Source of the DNA: Adiantum capillus-veneris
Taxonomy: Eukaryota > Streptophyta > Polypodiopsida > Polypodiales > Pteridaceae
Length of the DNA stretch: 64,000 nt
Direction: 5' to 3'
Assembly (NCBI GenBank): GCA_014529385.2
Contig: CM043946.1
Location: 20,142,077 to 20,206,076, forward strand
Shown: positions 44,289 to 55,581 of the stretch, piece by piece
Layout of the letters: the number at the start of each line of letters is the position of its first letter
Numbering within the stretch: the first letter of the stretch is position 1
Program-made: the position numbers and the translations under genes
Notes under the pieces: model-generated
What the model was told of the DNA's origin: nothing
What the model saw: only the letters and a program-made list of their open reading frames with translations
The model's database searches: none

Positions 44289-44331
<43 letters not shown>
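44184..44331 (+). pseudogene. LINE reverse transcriptase scrap followed by (CT)n
   Basis: A 35-residue segment, GLQSHLSALDESCTHRGLTV followed by NLGKTKVMI, matches the palm-distal part of non-LTR RTs that follows the YADD motif (family pattern L-x-x-L-x-x-F-C-x-x-x-G-L-x-V-N-x-x-K-T-K). It runs directly into (CT)20 at 44292-44331. Nothing else of this LINE is recognisable. A comparable segment is intact in the LINE at 54340-54400. Confidence 0.75.
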
Positions 44332-44333
<2 letters not shown>

Positions 44334-44846
44334 TATTCTTTTAACAAGGAAACATCTGCTATTATTAAATATATTGAGGGTGCATACCCCAAGGTAAAAA
44401 GCACATATAGAGGAATGCTCTAGCATATCATCTGCAATGAGTAAACCAAGGCTAGACCTTGTTTTTCAACCTCTCAGACCTCCTAACATGAACAACTCTA
44501 TCAAATACAAGAATTGGAAAGCTCCTCTCATACTGTGTCATCAACACAGTTAGAGGAATCTCATCTCTATTAGAACTATCCATAGGGGGGTGACAGGGAG
44601 TATGCCACCAGGCTCCATCAGGGAAGGAGGGGGTACGGCATCTGAAGAAGTGTGTGCCTCTTTCTCTGCACCGTGGCGATCTTGTATAGGACAAGCTGTT
44701 GTAACATTTGACAAAAATGCATTAAAGGGGAGAGAAAAGGCAGAGTCTGATTTGGAATGATTACACACCCTTAAAATTCACTGGACTGTAAAAAATCATC
44801 TCCTCTTTGTAGGCAAGGAATTGACTGTTCATTGGACAGTTAAGCT
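44332..44846. other. Upstream region of PURU
   Basis: Contains a minus-strand open frame (44694-44452) with VHVRRSERLKNK, a phrase that occurs in retroelement linkers, but no domain. The last 80 bp before the PURU ATG are the likely 5' UTR; I see no convincing TATA box. Confidence 0.35.
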
Positions 44847-47213
44847 ATGCAGAAGCTCGGGGCCTCGTATCTACTGCGCATTACTGCAAGAAGTGTTCTT
44901 GGTCATGTTCGCCACCAAAGCAATAGCGTGCTCACCAAATCTCCTGCTCCATTCATCAGCCCCCCCCACAAGCGGCTCCATGGCATTCATGCATTCGAGT
45001 GTCCGGTACTTACTTTCACTAAATGGAGTCAAGTTCTGAAACACTGCACAATGATCAACCTGTAAAGATTGTGGGCACAGGATCAGGTGGGCATCACAGC
45101 TAAAATTGCGGCATGTATGGCACGACGTGGTGCAAGCATATTGGATGTTGATGTACATGTCAATTCTGATCTTGTCCATGAGCCTGCCTTCTTTGCAAGA
45201 ACGTATGTCTCTCTCTCTACCATTTTGAACCTCATGTTTCAACCTTTCTTTAATTACAAGGTGCAAAACCAGCCATAAGGGATCTGGATATAGTTTATGG
45301 TTTTCTTTGTTTCCCTGAAAATTATTGCCGAGCTACTTTGTGATGTAACTGTCTAATCCGGATTCTAACACATATGTCAGTGAGTTTGTCTTTGATCCCT
45401 CAAAGTGGCCACGAGATGTAATGGATGAAGATTTTATGAAGTTGAAGAAAGATTTTGCTGCAAAGCATTCGATTGTTCGAGTACTGGAATCAGATCCTCC
45501 TCTAAAGATAGCGATTCTTGTTTCTTGGAAGGTAACGTAATGATGCCTACTTGTCAAAAGAAGCACACTTCCAACCTCACTATATATGATATACTGCAAA
45601 ATTTCAGGACCATTGCTTAGTAGACTTGTTACATTTGTGGCAAGAAGGGAAAGTTCCGGTTCAGATAATGTGTGTGATAAGGTGAGCTCTTTATCTTGCC
45701 CCTAACCTATGCACATTTTAAGATGCATTCTTTTCTCTTGGGAGTAGCTGGTGATGTATCAAGGTTATTTCTTTTGTTTTGGCAGTAATCATGTACGAGA
45801 AGAAGACACCCATGTTATTCGCTTTTTGACAAGGCACAAAATTCCCTACCATTTTGTTGCTGCAAACAAGGATAAGGGGCAGGAGAAGGAAATACTTAAC
45901 CTGGTTGCTCAAACAGATTTTTTGGTGTTGGCTCACTACATGCAGGTAGGGCTTTGTAATTTTATTTTATTTCAGTCCTTGAGAGGGCACTTATGCAGCA
46001 CATAATTATTTATACTACCTTAAAGTTGGATGGAATGCAAAACGGAAACGGGGATCTCAGAACTGGAATGGGCAGGAATGCCATTCCCAGTCATAATTGT
46101 CACATGGAATAGGGACACGAATGGGAAAATGGAAGGCAGAATGGGCAACCGGGACCTCAAAAATGGCCATTCCCTGTGACTATGCCTTCAGAACATGTTA
46201 CTTGTTTTGAATTGGCATGGACACAGGCAACCTGTTGCTTAGTTCAGTAGTTGTCATTCCACCGTGGATCTCTCTTTCACCGGACACATCTTGAAGGATA
46301 TTGTCACAGCTTTCAAGCAAGCATGTTAAGTGTGGGTACAGTTGAATTTTAGGCAGCAAGAGGAAAGAGAGAGGGGACTACAATGTACAGGCGATTGGTA
46401 GGTCTGTTCGGGATAGATGGCAATTCCTTGTAAATTTCTTAGGGCTTCTACAAGAAGTTCATTCAAACCTTTGTGGTATATTAGGTGGACAAAGGTGGGT
46501 GTTTTGCCCCGGCTTGGCATGTCAATCAGGCTATTTAGAAATGATAAGTTTTTGTTTTGCGTCTCTGCCTTTTGAAAAGGTGCAGTACTGACGAGGACTC
46601 CACTAAAGACCACCTGATGGGGCACAAGGAGTATGAATTGCTTTTCTGTAACTTTCAAATGCCCATCTGTGTTACAATCAACTTGCTTTTTGCTTAGTCA
46701 GATCTTATCACCGGAGTTTCTGAAACTTTATGGAAAGGATATCATCAACATTCATCATGGGCTTTTGCCTTCTTTCAAGGGGGCAAATCCTTATAAGCAG
46801 GTGATCTTAAATGCTTCAATGTTTGTGGTATGAAAGAAATCATGACTTATGACTCCCTTTCTCCACAGGCTTATGAGGCTGGGGTGAAACTGATTGGAGC
46901 AACAAGTCATTTTGTGATAGAGGAACTGGATGGTGGGCCCATCATTGAGCAAATGGTACACCACATTCAAGTTGTGAATAGTATTTGATGAGATTTGATT
47001 TTTTTACAGTCTAAGGTTACTGTTTTGCAATAATATGGTCTGAAGGCGTTTGTATTGCAGGTGGAAAGAGTCTCCCATCGAGATGGTCTTGAAAGTTTTG
47101 CAAGCAAATCTGAATATCTAGAGAAAGCTTGCCTTGTAAAAGCCATAAAGTACTACTGTGAACTTCGAATTATCCAGTATGGTGGTGGCAAGAAAACAAT
47201 TGTATTTGACTAG
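44847..47213 (+). CDS. PURU: 10-formyltetrahydrofolate deformylase (PurU), 8 exons, likely mitochondrial
   Basis: Hydrolyses 10-formyl-THF to formate and THF, preventing folate trapping in photorespiring mitochondria. Exons: 44847-45005, 45081-45202, 45381-45531, 45608-45681, 45786-45945, 46702-46800, 46869-46955, 47061-47213; all introns GT-AG; joined length 1,005 nt, 334 codons plus stop, the usual plant size. An in-frame TAA two codons upstream makes 44847 the first possible start. Residues 1-45 have several Arg/His/Ser and no acidic residue, fitting a mitochondrial presequence. The ACT domain starts at [20 protein letters not shown]. The formyltransferase fold includes [33 protein letters not shown], the catalytic [12 protein letters not shown] (Asn, His) and [20 protein letters not shown] (Asp). 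No stop or frameshift: an intact host gene. The ACT half is more divergent than the catalytic half. Confidence 0.93.
45946..46701 (+). other. Large fifth intron of PURU
   Basis: 756 bp, against 68-178 bp for the other six introns. It starts GTAGGG and ends GTCAG. The part 46030-46190 is rich in 'GGAATGG'/'CGGGA' strings (for example ATGGGCAGGAATGCCATTCC, which is partly palindromic), unlike the AT-rich rest. A small insertion is possible. Confidence 0.7.
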
Positions 47214-47470
47214 CCAATTTGATTCCAAGGCCTGCCTGCATATTTTGTAATTGCTGGAGTTTGGTTTTGTAAATTGCTTATTTTTTTTGCAGGCAAGCTT
47301 TGACTCTGGGCTTACGTCAATTACCCGGTGTCCTGTCTTGTTTAGAAATAGTATTCATTAATGCTGGTTTGGAAGAGCTGGTCTAATGTTTGTTTGAGGC
47401 TGGTACTTGATATGGAGGATGCCTATCCTTAAATGTTCTTCAATTAAAATAATTTTACCTGTACGAAACC
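47214..47470 (+). other. Likely PURU 3' UTR
   Basis: After the TAG the sequence is T-rich with 'ATTTTGTAATTGC' and 'TTTGTAAATTGC'; AATTAAAATAA at about 47443 is a plausible plant far/near-upstream polyadenylation context. The exact end is unknown. Confidence 0.4.
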
Positions 47471-48107
47471 TCAAGAGAGACTTGACATTATCAAAGATTG
47501 GAGGCTGGAAAACACAAGCTCTCTAAAGAAGATTTGTTAAGATTTGGAAAGACTACTCATACAAGAGGCCTCCCCTACTGGTGACAATAGTGGTTGCTGA
47601 ATGATCCACTTATTTTGTCTCAAGGCTAGCACTCTCGTGCCCAAACCTGTTGATTCCTTAAGGCTTTGATGGATTTTTGACGGATTTTGACTTAAAACTG
47701 TTTTGTGGTTTGGATCACCTCTAAACTTGTTGTGAGGACAAGGGTAGGCATGCATAGACAAGTGGCTGTGTATGGAGGCTACATAGAGGTTGGTTGGGGT
47801 GGCCTTGCCTGTCCACAAGACCCTTGTCCTCGCACTTGCTTTTCAGTTGTGTCCTATTTGTTAATCTGAGGACCCAAAATCCAACTCCTGATTGTGGACT
47901 ACGAAGATAGAAGGTAACTACGCTGGGTGGGATACATTTGAATTGCTCAGACACCATGTCAAAAAGAATCATCAGCATCAGTATGTAATTAGTCTTTGCC
48001 AATATAAAGAATAGTTTCCTTGTTAATGTGTAGACATGATTTCACTTTCCTGGAGAATCATATACACGCAGCTGAGATTAGGTGTTGTGGATTGTGGATG
48101 GGCTCTG

Positions 48108-48178
48108 CCGTCGGATCCCCTCGATAACCAGTGGTAAACTAGGGATAAATAGTTCTATCCTAGTGGGGTATCCAACGG
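48108..48178. repeat. Nested fold-back (inverted repeat)
   Basis: Outer arms CCGTCGGATCCCC (48108-48120) and GGGGTATCCAACGG (48165-48178); inner arms CTAGGGATA (48139-48147) and TATCCTAG (48156-48163). With one or two bulges the whole segment can fold into one long stem. Confidence 0.6.
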
Positions 48179-49944
48179 TGATCAATGATATTTTGATACA
48201 TTAGTATATGACACATACTAAATGGTATATAACACTTAAATCTACAATATGTATACAACTCATGGCATAAGCAAAGAATATTTAAGTTTATAAGATTTAG
48301 TTTTGATATATTATGTTCCTAATTGCTACAAATAATATTATTATTGGCAATGTATCCACATAAGACACAAAAATTAGCATTTCCTTTTGGAATAGGATAC
48401 ATCAAAGTATCTAAACTTCCTTTGTGCATGCTCATTTGAAAAAGACAAATATAAGCTCTTTTTTTCATGAGAAATTGGTATCAACATCAATGAAACTGAT
48501 CGTTTGCATTGCATCAGATAATTGAAGCATTGGCTCCTTGGTTAGTTCACAAATGCAATCATCAGTTGGACTTTTGACCTCCCATCCAAGCTTCTCTCAC
48601 TTCTCACTTCCAATCTCAACCATAACGACATGGAAAGCCTCTCAATAATATAAGCATTGGAGGATTTTTAAGCTTTTGTTGACATTTCTTGTTAATAGGT
48701 TGTGATTGTGAAGCAAATATTTCATTTGCAATAATATAAAATGGCATCAACATAGAGTGTGAATTATGTCCACATGGCCTTAAGGTTTTGTTTTTTCCTT
48801 TTTATGTTTCTCCATCATCTCGAGGGAAGGGTTCACCTTTTAAACATACCTATAGCAGGTGTGTTCAAACCCCGCTTGTACATGTAATTCATTGAAAAAA
48901 AAATTATTCGCTTGTACATGTAATACGCTGTATAAAGTTTATAAAACGGTTTTGAGTGGACTCACATTCTACTAAACATTTTGAGGTGAAATCCTGGGGG
49001 GAACGAGGGAGAACACTATACATATCCATGTATTTACTACTATACATTGCTCTTCCATTTAGACCCACACGAATTTTTTGTTTTGCACTTCTTACATCAA
49101 CATGGGCAAAACTCGACATTACTTAAATAAGTTACCATCAAGCTATCTAGGTGGGGTTTCGAACACAGACACACTTATGCATCCAACGTAAAAATCCAAG
49201 CCGAATCCCTCATCATCAAGCGAACTATGACCCTATATAAATCTTAGAGTGAGCTAGCTATCGTTCGGGCTGGGGGGGACGCGGCCGCTCTGCTCCTCGC
49301 GTTTCCTTGCCTGCGAGGGTCATGGAGCGAAGAGGTGCAAGGGGGCTGCCTGCGACAGGAGACCGTGCTCGGGTAGGGCGGCTTGAACAACTACAGGGAG
49401 GCGATGCCTGTCAGGGGGGGTTCTACCCCGGTGGGGGGCGACCGGCCTTCTCACACTATTTGTCCTGCGTCTCTTCTACCGCCCTGATTTTTGCAGTGGG
49501 AGATGCATCCCTCACACCTCTCCTGGGGGATGCATGTTCCCCATGGTTCTGTGGCATGTAGCAGGCTTCGATTCTGGTGGCAGCGAGATCATTAGTGGAA
49601 GGGGCTGGCCTCCCAAGGGCCATGACCTGGCTGTATTTATTTATTTTTTGCGCATGGCTCGGATGTGAGATTTGCAAAAAACGAAAAATAATAAAAATCT
49701 TAAAGAGTGTGCTTCAAAAGTTCAAATGTTTGGAGGGCCTATTTAATTTATAGTATTCATACTAGAGTCTATCTTATCGATTTTAAAAGGATCTCACTAA
49801 ATGTGTTTTATTGACTTTTTAAAAGAAACCCTTAGTGTTGTTTTTAAAAGAAACCCTTAGTGTTGTGTTGGGTTAGGAAGACTTTCATTGTTTTCACACC
49901 TTTCATTCACATGCTGACATGTCTTTACTTTTCTTGCATTTTAT

Positions 49945-50110
49945 TGTTTTAGAATGCTAAAGTGAAGCTTCACCTTGCATAATTTTAGTAAATTTTACAC
50001 ACACACATACACGCATATATGTTTTTTTTGCATTTATTGTTTTAGAATGCTAAGGTGAAGCTTCACCTTGCATAATTTTAATAAATTCTATACACACACA
50101 CACATATCAA
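49945..50110 (+). repeat. 93-bp tandem duplication containing a palindrome
   Basis: Units containing AGAATGCTAA(A/G)GTGAAG start at 49951 and 50044 and end in CA microsatellites. The second unit has the perfect palindrome AAGGTGAAGCTTCACCTT (50052-50069); the first has one mismatch (49959-49976). Confidence 0.85.
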
Positions 50111-50716
50111 TTAGTTCTTTTTATTTCACAACTTCACATGGCTTTATATTTCTTGCATTTTATAGCTTGATTCTAGTCAGTGTTAACGTTCGAAAAAGTC
50201 TCTTTTATTAAGCGGTTACTGATCGAGTTCCCTCCTCATATTAGCAAAATTTTTGAGATTTGCTAAATTTTTGGACGACTCTTTCATATTTCATCGGCTT
50301 TTTTGTCGTTTACCATGGTTTGCAGCTGCTAGTCTCGATTTTCAATCGGCTCAAAACTAAGCTGAGGCAATCCTTTCCCAAACACTGATACCAGTTTAAT
50401 TCAACCTAACAAATGTATCACTTTCTTATTGTTTTTGAAAGCCGTCGGGACCCTTTCACTTGTTATACTCATTTCATTTACCCATTGGTGAGAAGAAAGG
50501 TCTTTCGGGAATCCTTTTTCTTCATGAATGAAAGGATGGCAATAGTCACAAGACATGTACAAGTGTGATTTGACACGATTGCTTATGTGATAGAGATGGA
50601 TGCATTTTCTTTGAAAGGGGCATTTAATATGCAACGGGCATGACCTCGGTTTTTGGCGAGCATTGATAACAAGGGCTTAGTTTTGAATGTGAAAACGAGA
50701 AAAGGAGAAGGGGGCC

Positions 50717-50743
50717 GGGGGGGGGGGGGGGGGGGAGGGGGGG
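50717..50743 (+). repeat. Poly-G run
   Basis: Nineteen G, one A, seven G, directly preceded by GGGGGCC. Such a run can form G-quadruplexes. Its exact length in an assembly is usually unreliable. Confidence 0.85.
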
Positions 50744-51920
50744 CACATTTATAAGTGACACGGGGCGAGAGTCGTGAGATCGACGGCCGGGGCATTTTAT
50801 CGGCGATACGTGCGTTTTGGAGCGTCGGATAGATGCAACAAGGGGGGGCAAGGTTTTATACACGTGTCATCGCCATATGTGCAACGACGCACGGTAGGCG
50901 GGGGCTGGTTTGAAGATGTGGGAGCGTGTAGAGACAGGTCTTAGGTTCGAGTCGCGAGCGTCGACGGTGGGGAGCCTATTTTTTTATCCCATGTAAATGG
51001 GATTAACGGTGGATTAAACCCCCATCGTAGATCCCTCTACTTTGGGCGTGTCACTTATAAACGGAGGAGAGGGGGGGGGGATCTTACATCAGCACAAAGC
51101 CTCTCTATAAAGCTGGTTTCCAAAGAAACAAAATTCTTACAATCTTAGTGTAGAACTTTATTCTTGAATAGGCATAAGTCAAGGCCAAACGTTCTTCTTT
51201 CTTGACGGTAGAACTTAACTCTTGAATAGATGGTAAGGTGCTTGAATAGTATCCTCGATGTTGAGGGTTCATGCATGGTTGCAGCTCTCCCAGAGCCAAT
51301 CGTGCCAACCTCGGAGGTTGAATGGTGGGTGCTCTTAAAACGAGTGTCTCAAGGGGTGTACTAATAAGAAACCATTTATGTCAAGTGTATTTAAGTCATA
51401 CTGAAAAAACCCCTATACTTGTATATTGTGAAGCAATAAAGTGATCCCTTTTTGTTAAAGTTATGGAATTTTTGAAATTTTCAATTAAGAAACTTTCCAA
51501 TAGTGAACTAATTTAAAATAGAATCCATTTTATGAATTAAATATCCCTCTTTTTAAACGAATGTTATACACTAATTTTTTTAGGAGCACCCCCTAAGCTG
51601 AGTGTGCATGTTCTTTGCCAGATGCTTTTATGTTTTTGACAAGTTATGGCTTGCAAGTTGAAACCCGAGGACAATGGCTTTCTTAATGAGGAGGGTATTA
51701 TGATATCTATATATGGTACACTAATATAAATTTAATGTAGGATTCATAGGTGGAAAAGAATAATTTTGGGTATGTATACTTGGGAGATGATGAAACTTGT
51801 GAGATTGTCGGCAAAGGTACAGTTTCTATCAAAACTTCTGGATTATCTATCAAGATCTAACGAATTATGTTAAATACATATGGAGAACGTTGTGCTATTC
51901 GTAAGAAAGACACCTCTGAT

Positions 51921-51922
<2 letters not shown>

Positions 51923-51999
<77 letters not shown>
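51923..51999 (+). repeat. (CT)n microsatellite
   Basis: About 77 bp of CT repeat ending directly before the SINE-like sequence at 52001. Confidence 0.95.
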
Positions 52000-52000
<1 letters not shown>

Positions 52001-52001
<1 letters not shown>

Positions 52002-52340
52002 GTGGTAGATTGGTTATACCATTTCCCTTTTGAATAACACGTCTTGAGTTCAACTCTCCTTGTCAGATAGATCTTTAAGGTCTCTTAGGATAGTTTCCTA
52101 CGGCGTTAAAATTCTCTTCTTATCGGGTGTATGCTTGTGGGTGTGGGTGTGCTAATAAGAAGAGGAAAACGGTATAACATTTCTATCACCCAAGTGTGGT
52201 AGATTGGTTATGCTATTTCCCTCTTGAATAACAGGTCTTGAGTTCAACTTTCCTCGTCGGATAGATCTTTAAGGTCTCTTGGGATAGTTTCCTACAACGT
52301 TAAAATTCTCTTCTTCTTCTTCTTCTTCTTCTTCTCTTTA
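52001..52340 (+). repeat. Tandem pair of a possible tRNA-derived SINE
   Basis: Two copies start TGTGGTAGATTGGTTA at 52001 and 52195 (period 194). Each has an A-box-like TGTGGTAGATTGG and, about 35 bases later, a B-box-like GAGTTCAACTC (52046-52056 in copy 1; the tRNA consensus is GGTTCGANTCC), then a shared tail 'AGATCTTTAAGGTCTCTT', 'GATAGTTTCCTAC', 'TTAAAATTCTCTTCTT'. Copy 2 ends in (TTC)n at about 52311-52336. Internal pol III promoter spacing plus a simple-repeat tail suggests a SINE, but the boxes are imperfect. Confidence 0.45.
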
Positions 52341-52556
52341 TTTTTGTAATCCTTCTCATACTAATGAATAGGCTCACATGGGTTCATTGAGGGATCCATA
52401 TAGGGGGGAGTGTCCATTTCCCTAGTGCTCGTGTGCTCTTTTCCTCTCAGTCCCTCATCTACTCTCTCTTGTACATGCATATAGTTCTCTCTAAAATATG
52501 TGTATGTCGTGCTCTTTATTTCTTTCTCCTCTCTCTCCTCTCTCTCCTCTCATTAC

Positions 52557-55496
52557 AAAGATCAAGGTGAAGTCATTGTTTTTGGAGACATGAATGCTCG
52601 CACAAATATGCTACAACACGACACACAACAAGTAGACATGCCGCATGTCTCAAGAAGAATGGATGACTCATACATGTATAATCGAAGTTCTAATGATGCA
52701 AAAGAAGTGGATCACTATGGAAAGTTACTTCTACATATGTGCAATAGTACCGGAATGCTCATTGCAAATGGTGTATCTCTATGGCAAGGCACCAATGACT
52801 TTACATGTAGAAAGCACAACGGTGCTAGCGTGATTGACTATATGTTGTTCTCGGAAGCCACTCTAGAATGCATACAAAGCTTTACACTTGGTGAATGGAA
52901 TCCAGAATCGGATCATAGGATGTTATGTATTGACCTCAAGTGTGGTAAACGGCCCAAGCATGTAGCTTCCAATCATGATGTGAATCATTTGTACCTACGT
53001 CTAGACTTCAAACGAGCACTTATATATGCTGATATGGTGGACCAAATGTTAAGCATGATAGAGCATCAAGAGAGCCCAACATTAGAATGCAAGTGGAAAG
53101 TTTTCAAAGAAGTAATTTTCTCTTGTGCGAAGGAATGCTTTTCGGTGAAACACATGTCTTGCAAAAGGTCTAAGAAGGGTAGCACCAAGAAGAAATGGTT
53201 TGACATGGAATGTAGTCAAGCCCAAAAACACTTGCTAAGATTGGATGCAATCAAAGACAAAGAAGTTTACTTGGAAAGTTCACACACATACAAAGCACTT
53301 GTTCAAAAGAAGAGGAGAAGGTGGGAAGTCGAAAAACAACTTCTTTTAGCACAAGAGAAAGCACATGCATGTGGCAAGTTTTGGCAAAATCTAAAAGGCA
53401 AGCGCGTTGAGAGCTTTGGTGACTCGACTCTTGAGAATATGTATATGCATTGTAAGAATCTCTATGAGCAACCCAATGTTGATAAGATGGAGTGTTGTAG
53501 CTCCCTTCCGTTTATGTCTCCCTTCTTTACCATTGAAGATGTATGCCGCGCGCTTGAGAAACTTGCTACTCGTAAGGCAGGTGACCTTCAAGGTGTCAAG
53601 GCTGAAATGATTAAATGGACAAGCAAGAAAACACGATATTGGATATGCGATATGTTTAACCTTGCACTTCAGTATGGCATGCCTCATGATTGGAGTGCAA
53701 ATTGGATCAAACCTTTGCACAAAGGAGGAGATGTAAACAATGTGAACAACTATCGCACTATAATGGTTGGTTCTTTAATGGCAAAGTTATTTGGATGTAT
53801 CATGGAGATGAAGATAAGTGAATGGGCTGAAAAGAATGGCAAACGTGCACTTGGCCAAGCAGGTTTTTGAAAGCATCATAGCACTATTGATCACCTTGTC
53901 ACTCTTCGAGTTCTTATGGAAGTGTCTCGATTGAAAGGAAAAAAGTTGTATTGTTGCTTTGTGGATTTCAAGAAAGCTTTTGACATGGTACCGCGAGGAA
54001 ATCTTTGGAGACGTATGCAAAGCCTTCAAGTGCCGAGAGAATTTATGCATGCAGTCTTTCGCATCTACCAAAAAGTGATATGTCGATTACGTATGGGAGA
54101 TGGAATTTCAGAATTTTTTGCAAGCACTATTGGTGTCAAACAAGGATGCCCACTTTCCCCAACCCTCTTTGGGCTACTCATTGATGAATTGGAATGCATG
54201 GTTCTTGACTTTATGCAGCAAGAAGGCATAGAAGAGGTTAAGATTGGAAATGCAGTGATCATGCTTTTGCTTTATGCCGATGATGTAGTGCTCTTGGCAC
54301 ATACCTTAGAAGATGCACAAAAGCTTATGAGTGTCTTGGAACGCTTTTGCCTACATAGCGGGCTGATCGTGAATGGATCCAAAACCAAGGTTATGCTTGT
54401 AAAGACCCTCAATGATGAAAATCCATACATTGTATATAACAATGAGAAACTTGAAGTGGTAGATCACTTCAAGTACCTTGGCCTTGAGGTTCCATCCAAT
54501 CATAAATGGAAGGATTGTGCAATGCGTCGCTTGGAAGCCGGAAAGAGGGCCTATTATGCATTTGAGAACATGTGCAATGCAGGAGAGATCAAGTGTTGGG
54601 CTCTCAAAAAGTACCTCTTTGACACATTGGTGACACCGGTGCTTCTTTATGGAGTGGAGGTGTGGGGTGGAAGCATCGGGAAGTCTACTTGGAAAGAGTT
54701 TGAGAATGTCCAAAAGCGTTTTCTCACCAACTTTCTCCAAGTCAAGACACAAACACCCTACATGCTCTTACTTCTTGAGTCCGGATTGCTTCCCATTGAG
54801 GTCTTGGGCATGCAAAGGGTTGTGGAGTACATGCGTAAGACACAACGTAGCCCTTTGCATCGACTTCCTAGAATCGCATATGAAGCAAGTCAAATGGTTC
54901 AAAAGACATGCAAGAGCAAAATACTAAGTTCGGGGTGGATGCTTGATATCAAGAAATGGTTTGGAAGATGGGATGCATGTCACTTGGTCAAGGATGCGTC
55001 GATCGACTCCCAAGTTAATGAGGCCTTCTTACAACGCCAATGTATCACGGCTTGGGAGAAATCCGGAGGTTCTCGCTTCAGCCATTACACCACACACGTT
55101 GCCCCAAACTACAAATCTCTCTTCTTCTCGGAACGAGGTAACCGAACCCATTCCTACATCCTTGAGCCCATCCCGTTGAGTGCGATCCGCACCATTGCCT
55201 CCATTCGTCTTAGCTCCCATTCTCTACGCTGCGAGACAGGACGTTGGGGCACTGGCGAGGAGTGTCATCGACTTTGCACCTTATGCCCTCGTCAAGTGCG
55301 AGAGAGTGAGTACCACACACTACTTGAGTGCTCAGCTTTTGACCACATTAGGTCCTCTTTTCCCCATATATTCAGCCATGATCTCTCCCTACATACCTTC
55401 CTCTCCCAACCACGATGTGGACTCTCTATTGCGACGCTCATTTCAGCCATTTTTGAGCATCGAGAGTCACTTATGAACTCCACTCACACCACGTGA
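52557..55496 (+). pseudogene. LINE ORF2: endonuclease, reverse transcriptase, zf-RVT
   Basis: One frame runs from the truncation to 55496, broken only by TGA at 53868-53870, in the phrase GQAGF-stop-KHHSTIDHL, where the family has Arg (CGA to TGA). Endonuclease part: VIVFGDMNARTN (52575), NDFTCRKHNGASVIDYML, and NPESDHRMLCIDL (52905) with the catalytic Asp-His. RT: WIKPLHKGGDVNNVNNYRTI (53705), CCFVDFKKAFDMVPR (first Asp, 53955), GVKQGCPLSPTLFGLLIDEL, and LLYADDVVLLAHTLEDAQKL with YADD (54270). The distal part has GLIVNGSKTKVMLV. C-terminal zinc motif CTLCPRQVRESEYHTLLEC (55279). Function in the family: target-primed reverse transcription. The N-terminal half of the endonuclease is missing. 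Confidence 0.88.
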
Positions 55497-55580
55497 CATG
55501 TTCATTTGGTCCCATAGGTCATATTTGACCTCCCAGGACGATAATAGATCTATCTATCTATCTATCTATCTCTCTCTCTC
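52557..55580 (+). mobile_element. 5'-truncated LINE (APE-type endonuclease, RT, zinc motif)
   Basis: Non-LTR retrotransposon ORF2 read on the plus strand, beginning within the endonuclease domain and continuing to a C-terminal zinc motif and a short 3' UTR. No ORF1 is present upstream. It ends with an (ATCT)n/(CT)n simple repeat at about 55547-55581, not poly(A). One in-frame TGA is the only coding defect seen from truncation point to stop. It is unrelated in exact sequence to the scrap at 44184. Confidence 0.85.
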
Positions 55581-55581
55581 T
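55547..55581 (+). repeat. (ATCT)n/(CT)n tail after the LINE
   Basis: Six ATCT units followed by CT units, about 50 bp downstream of the LINE stop codon. It is a candidate for the 3' tail of the LINE. Confidence 0.8.

Larger units (their letters stand above)
47471..51923. other. Gene-poor interval
   Basis: No supported gene. Items seen: a fold-back at 48108-48178; a GC-rich island at 49260-49640; a 93-bp duplication with an 18-bp palindrome at 49945-50110; a G19-A-G7 run at 50717-50743; an inverted repeat ATCCCATGTAAATGGGAT at about 50982. Short open frames here lack recognisable domains. Confidence 0.5.

Noticed and set aside
44452-44768. Minus-strand frame upstream of PURU as a neighbouring gene
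   Set aside because: Short, no domain; RRSERLKNK-type phrases are common in retroelement linkers.
44847-47213. Organellar or bacterial purU by contamination
   Set aside because: Seven GT-AG introns and plant-type protein length mark it as a nuclear plant gene.
48840-49160. GTTCAAACCCC and GTTTCGAAC strings as SINE or tRNA remnants
   Set aside because: Isolated B-box-like strings without a paired A box at suitable spacing.
50930-50965. B-box-like GGTTCGAGTCG as a tRNA gene
   Set aside because: No matching A box or cloverleaf could be drawn around it.
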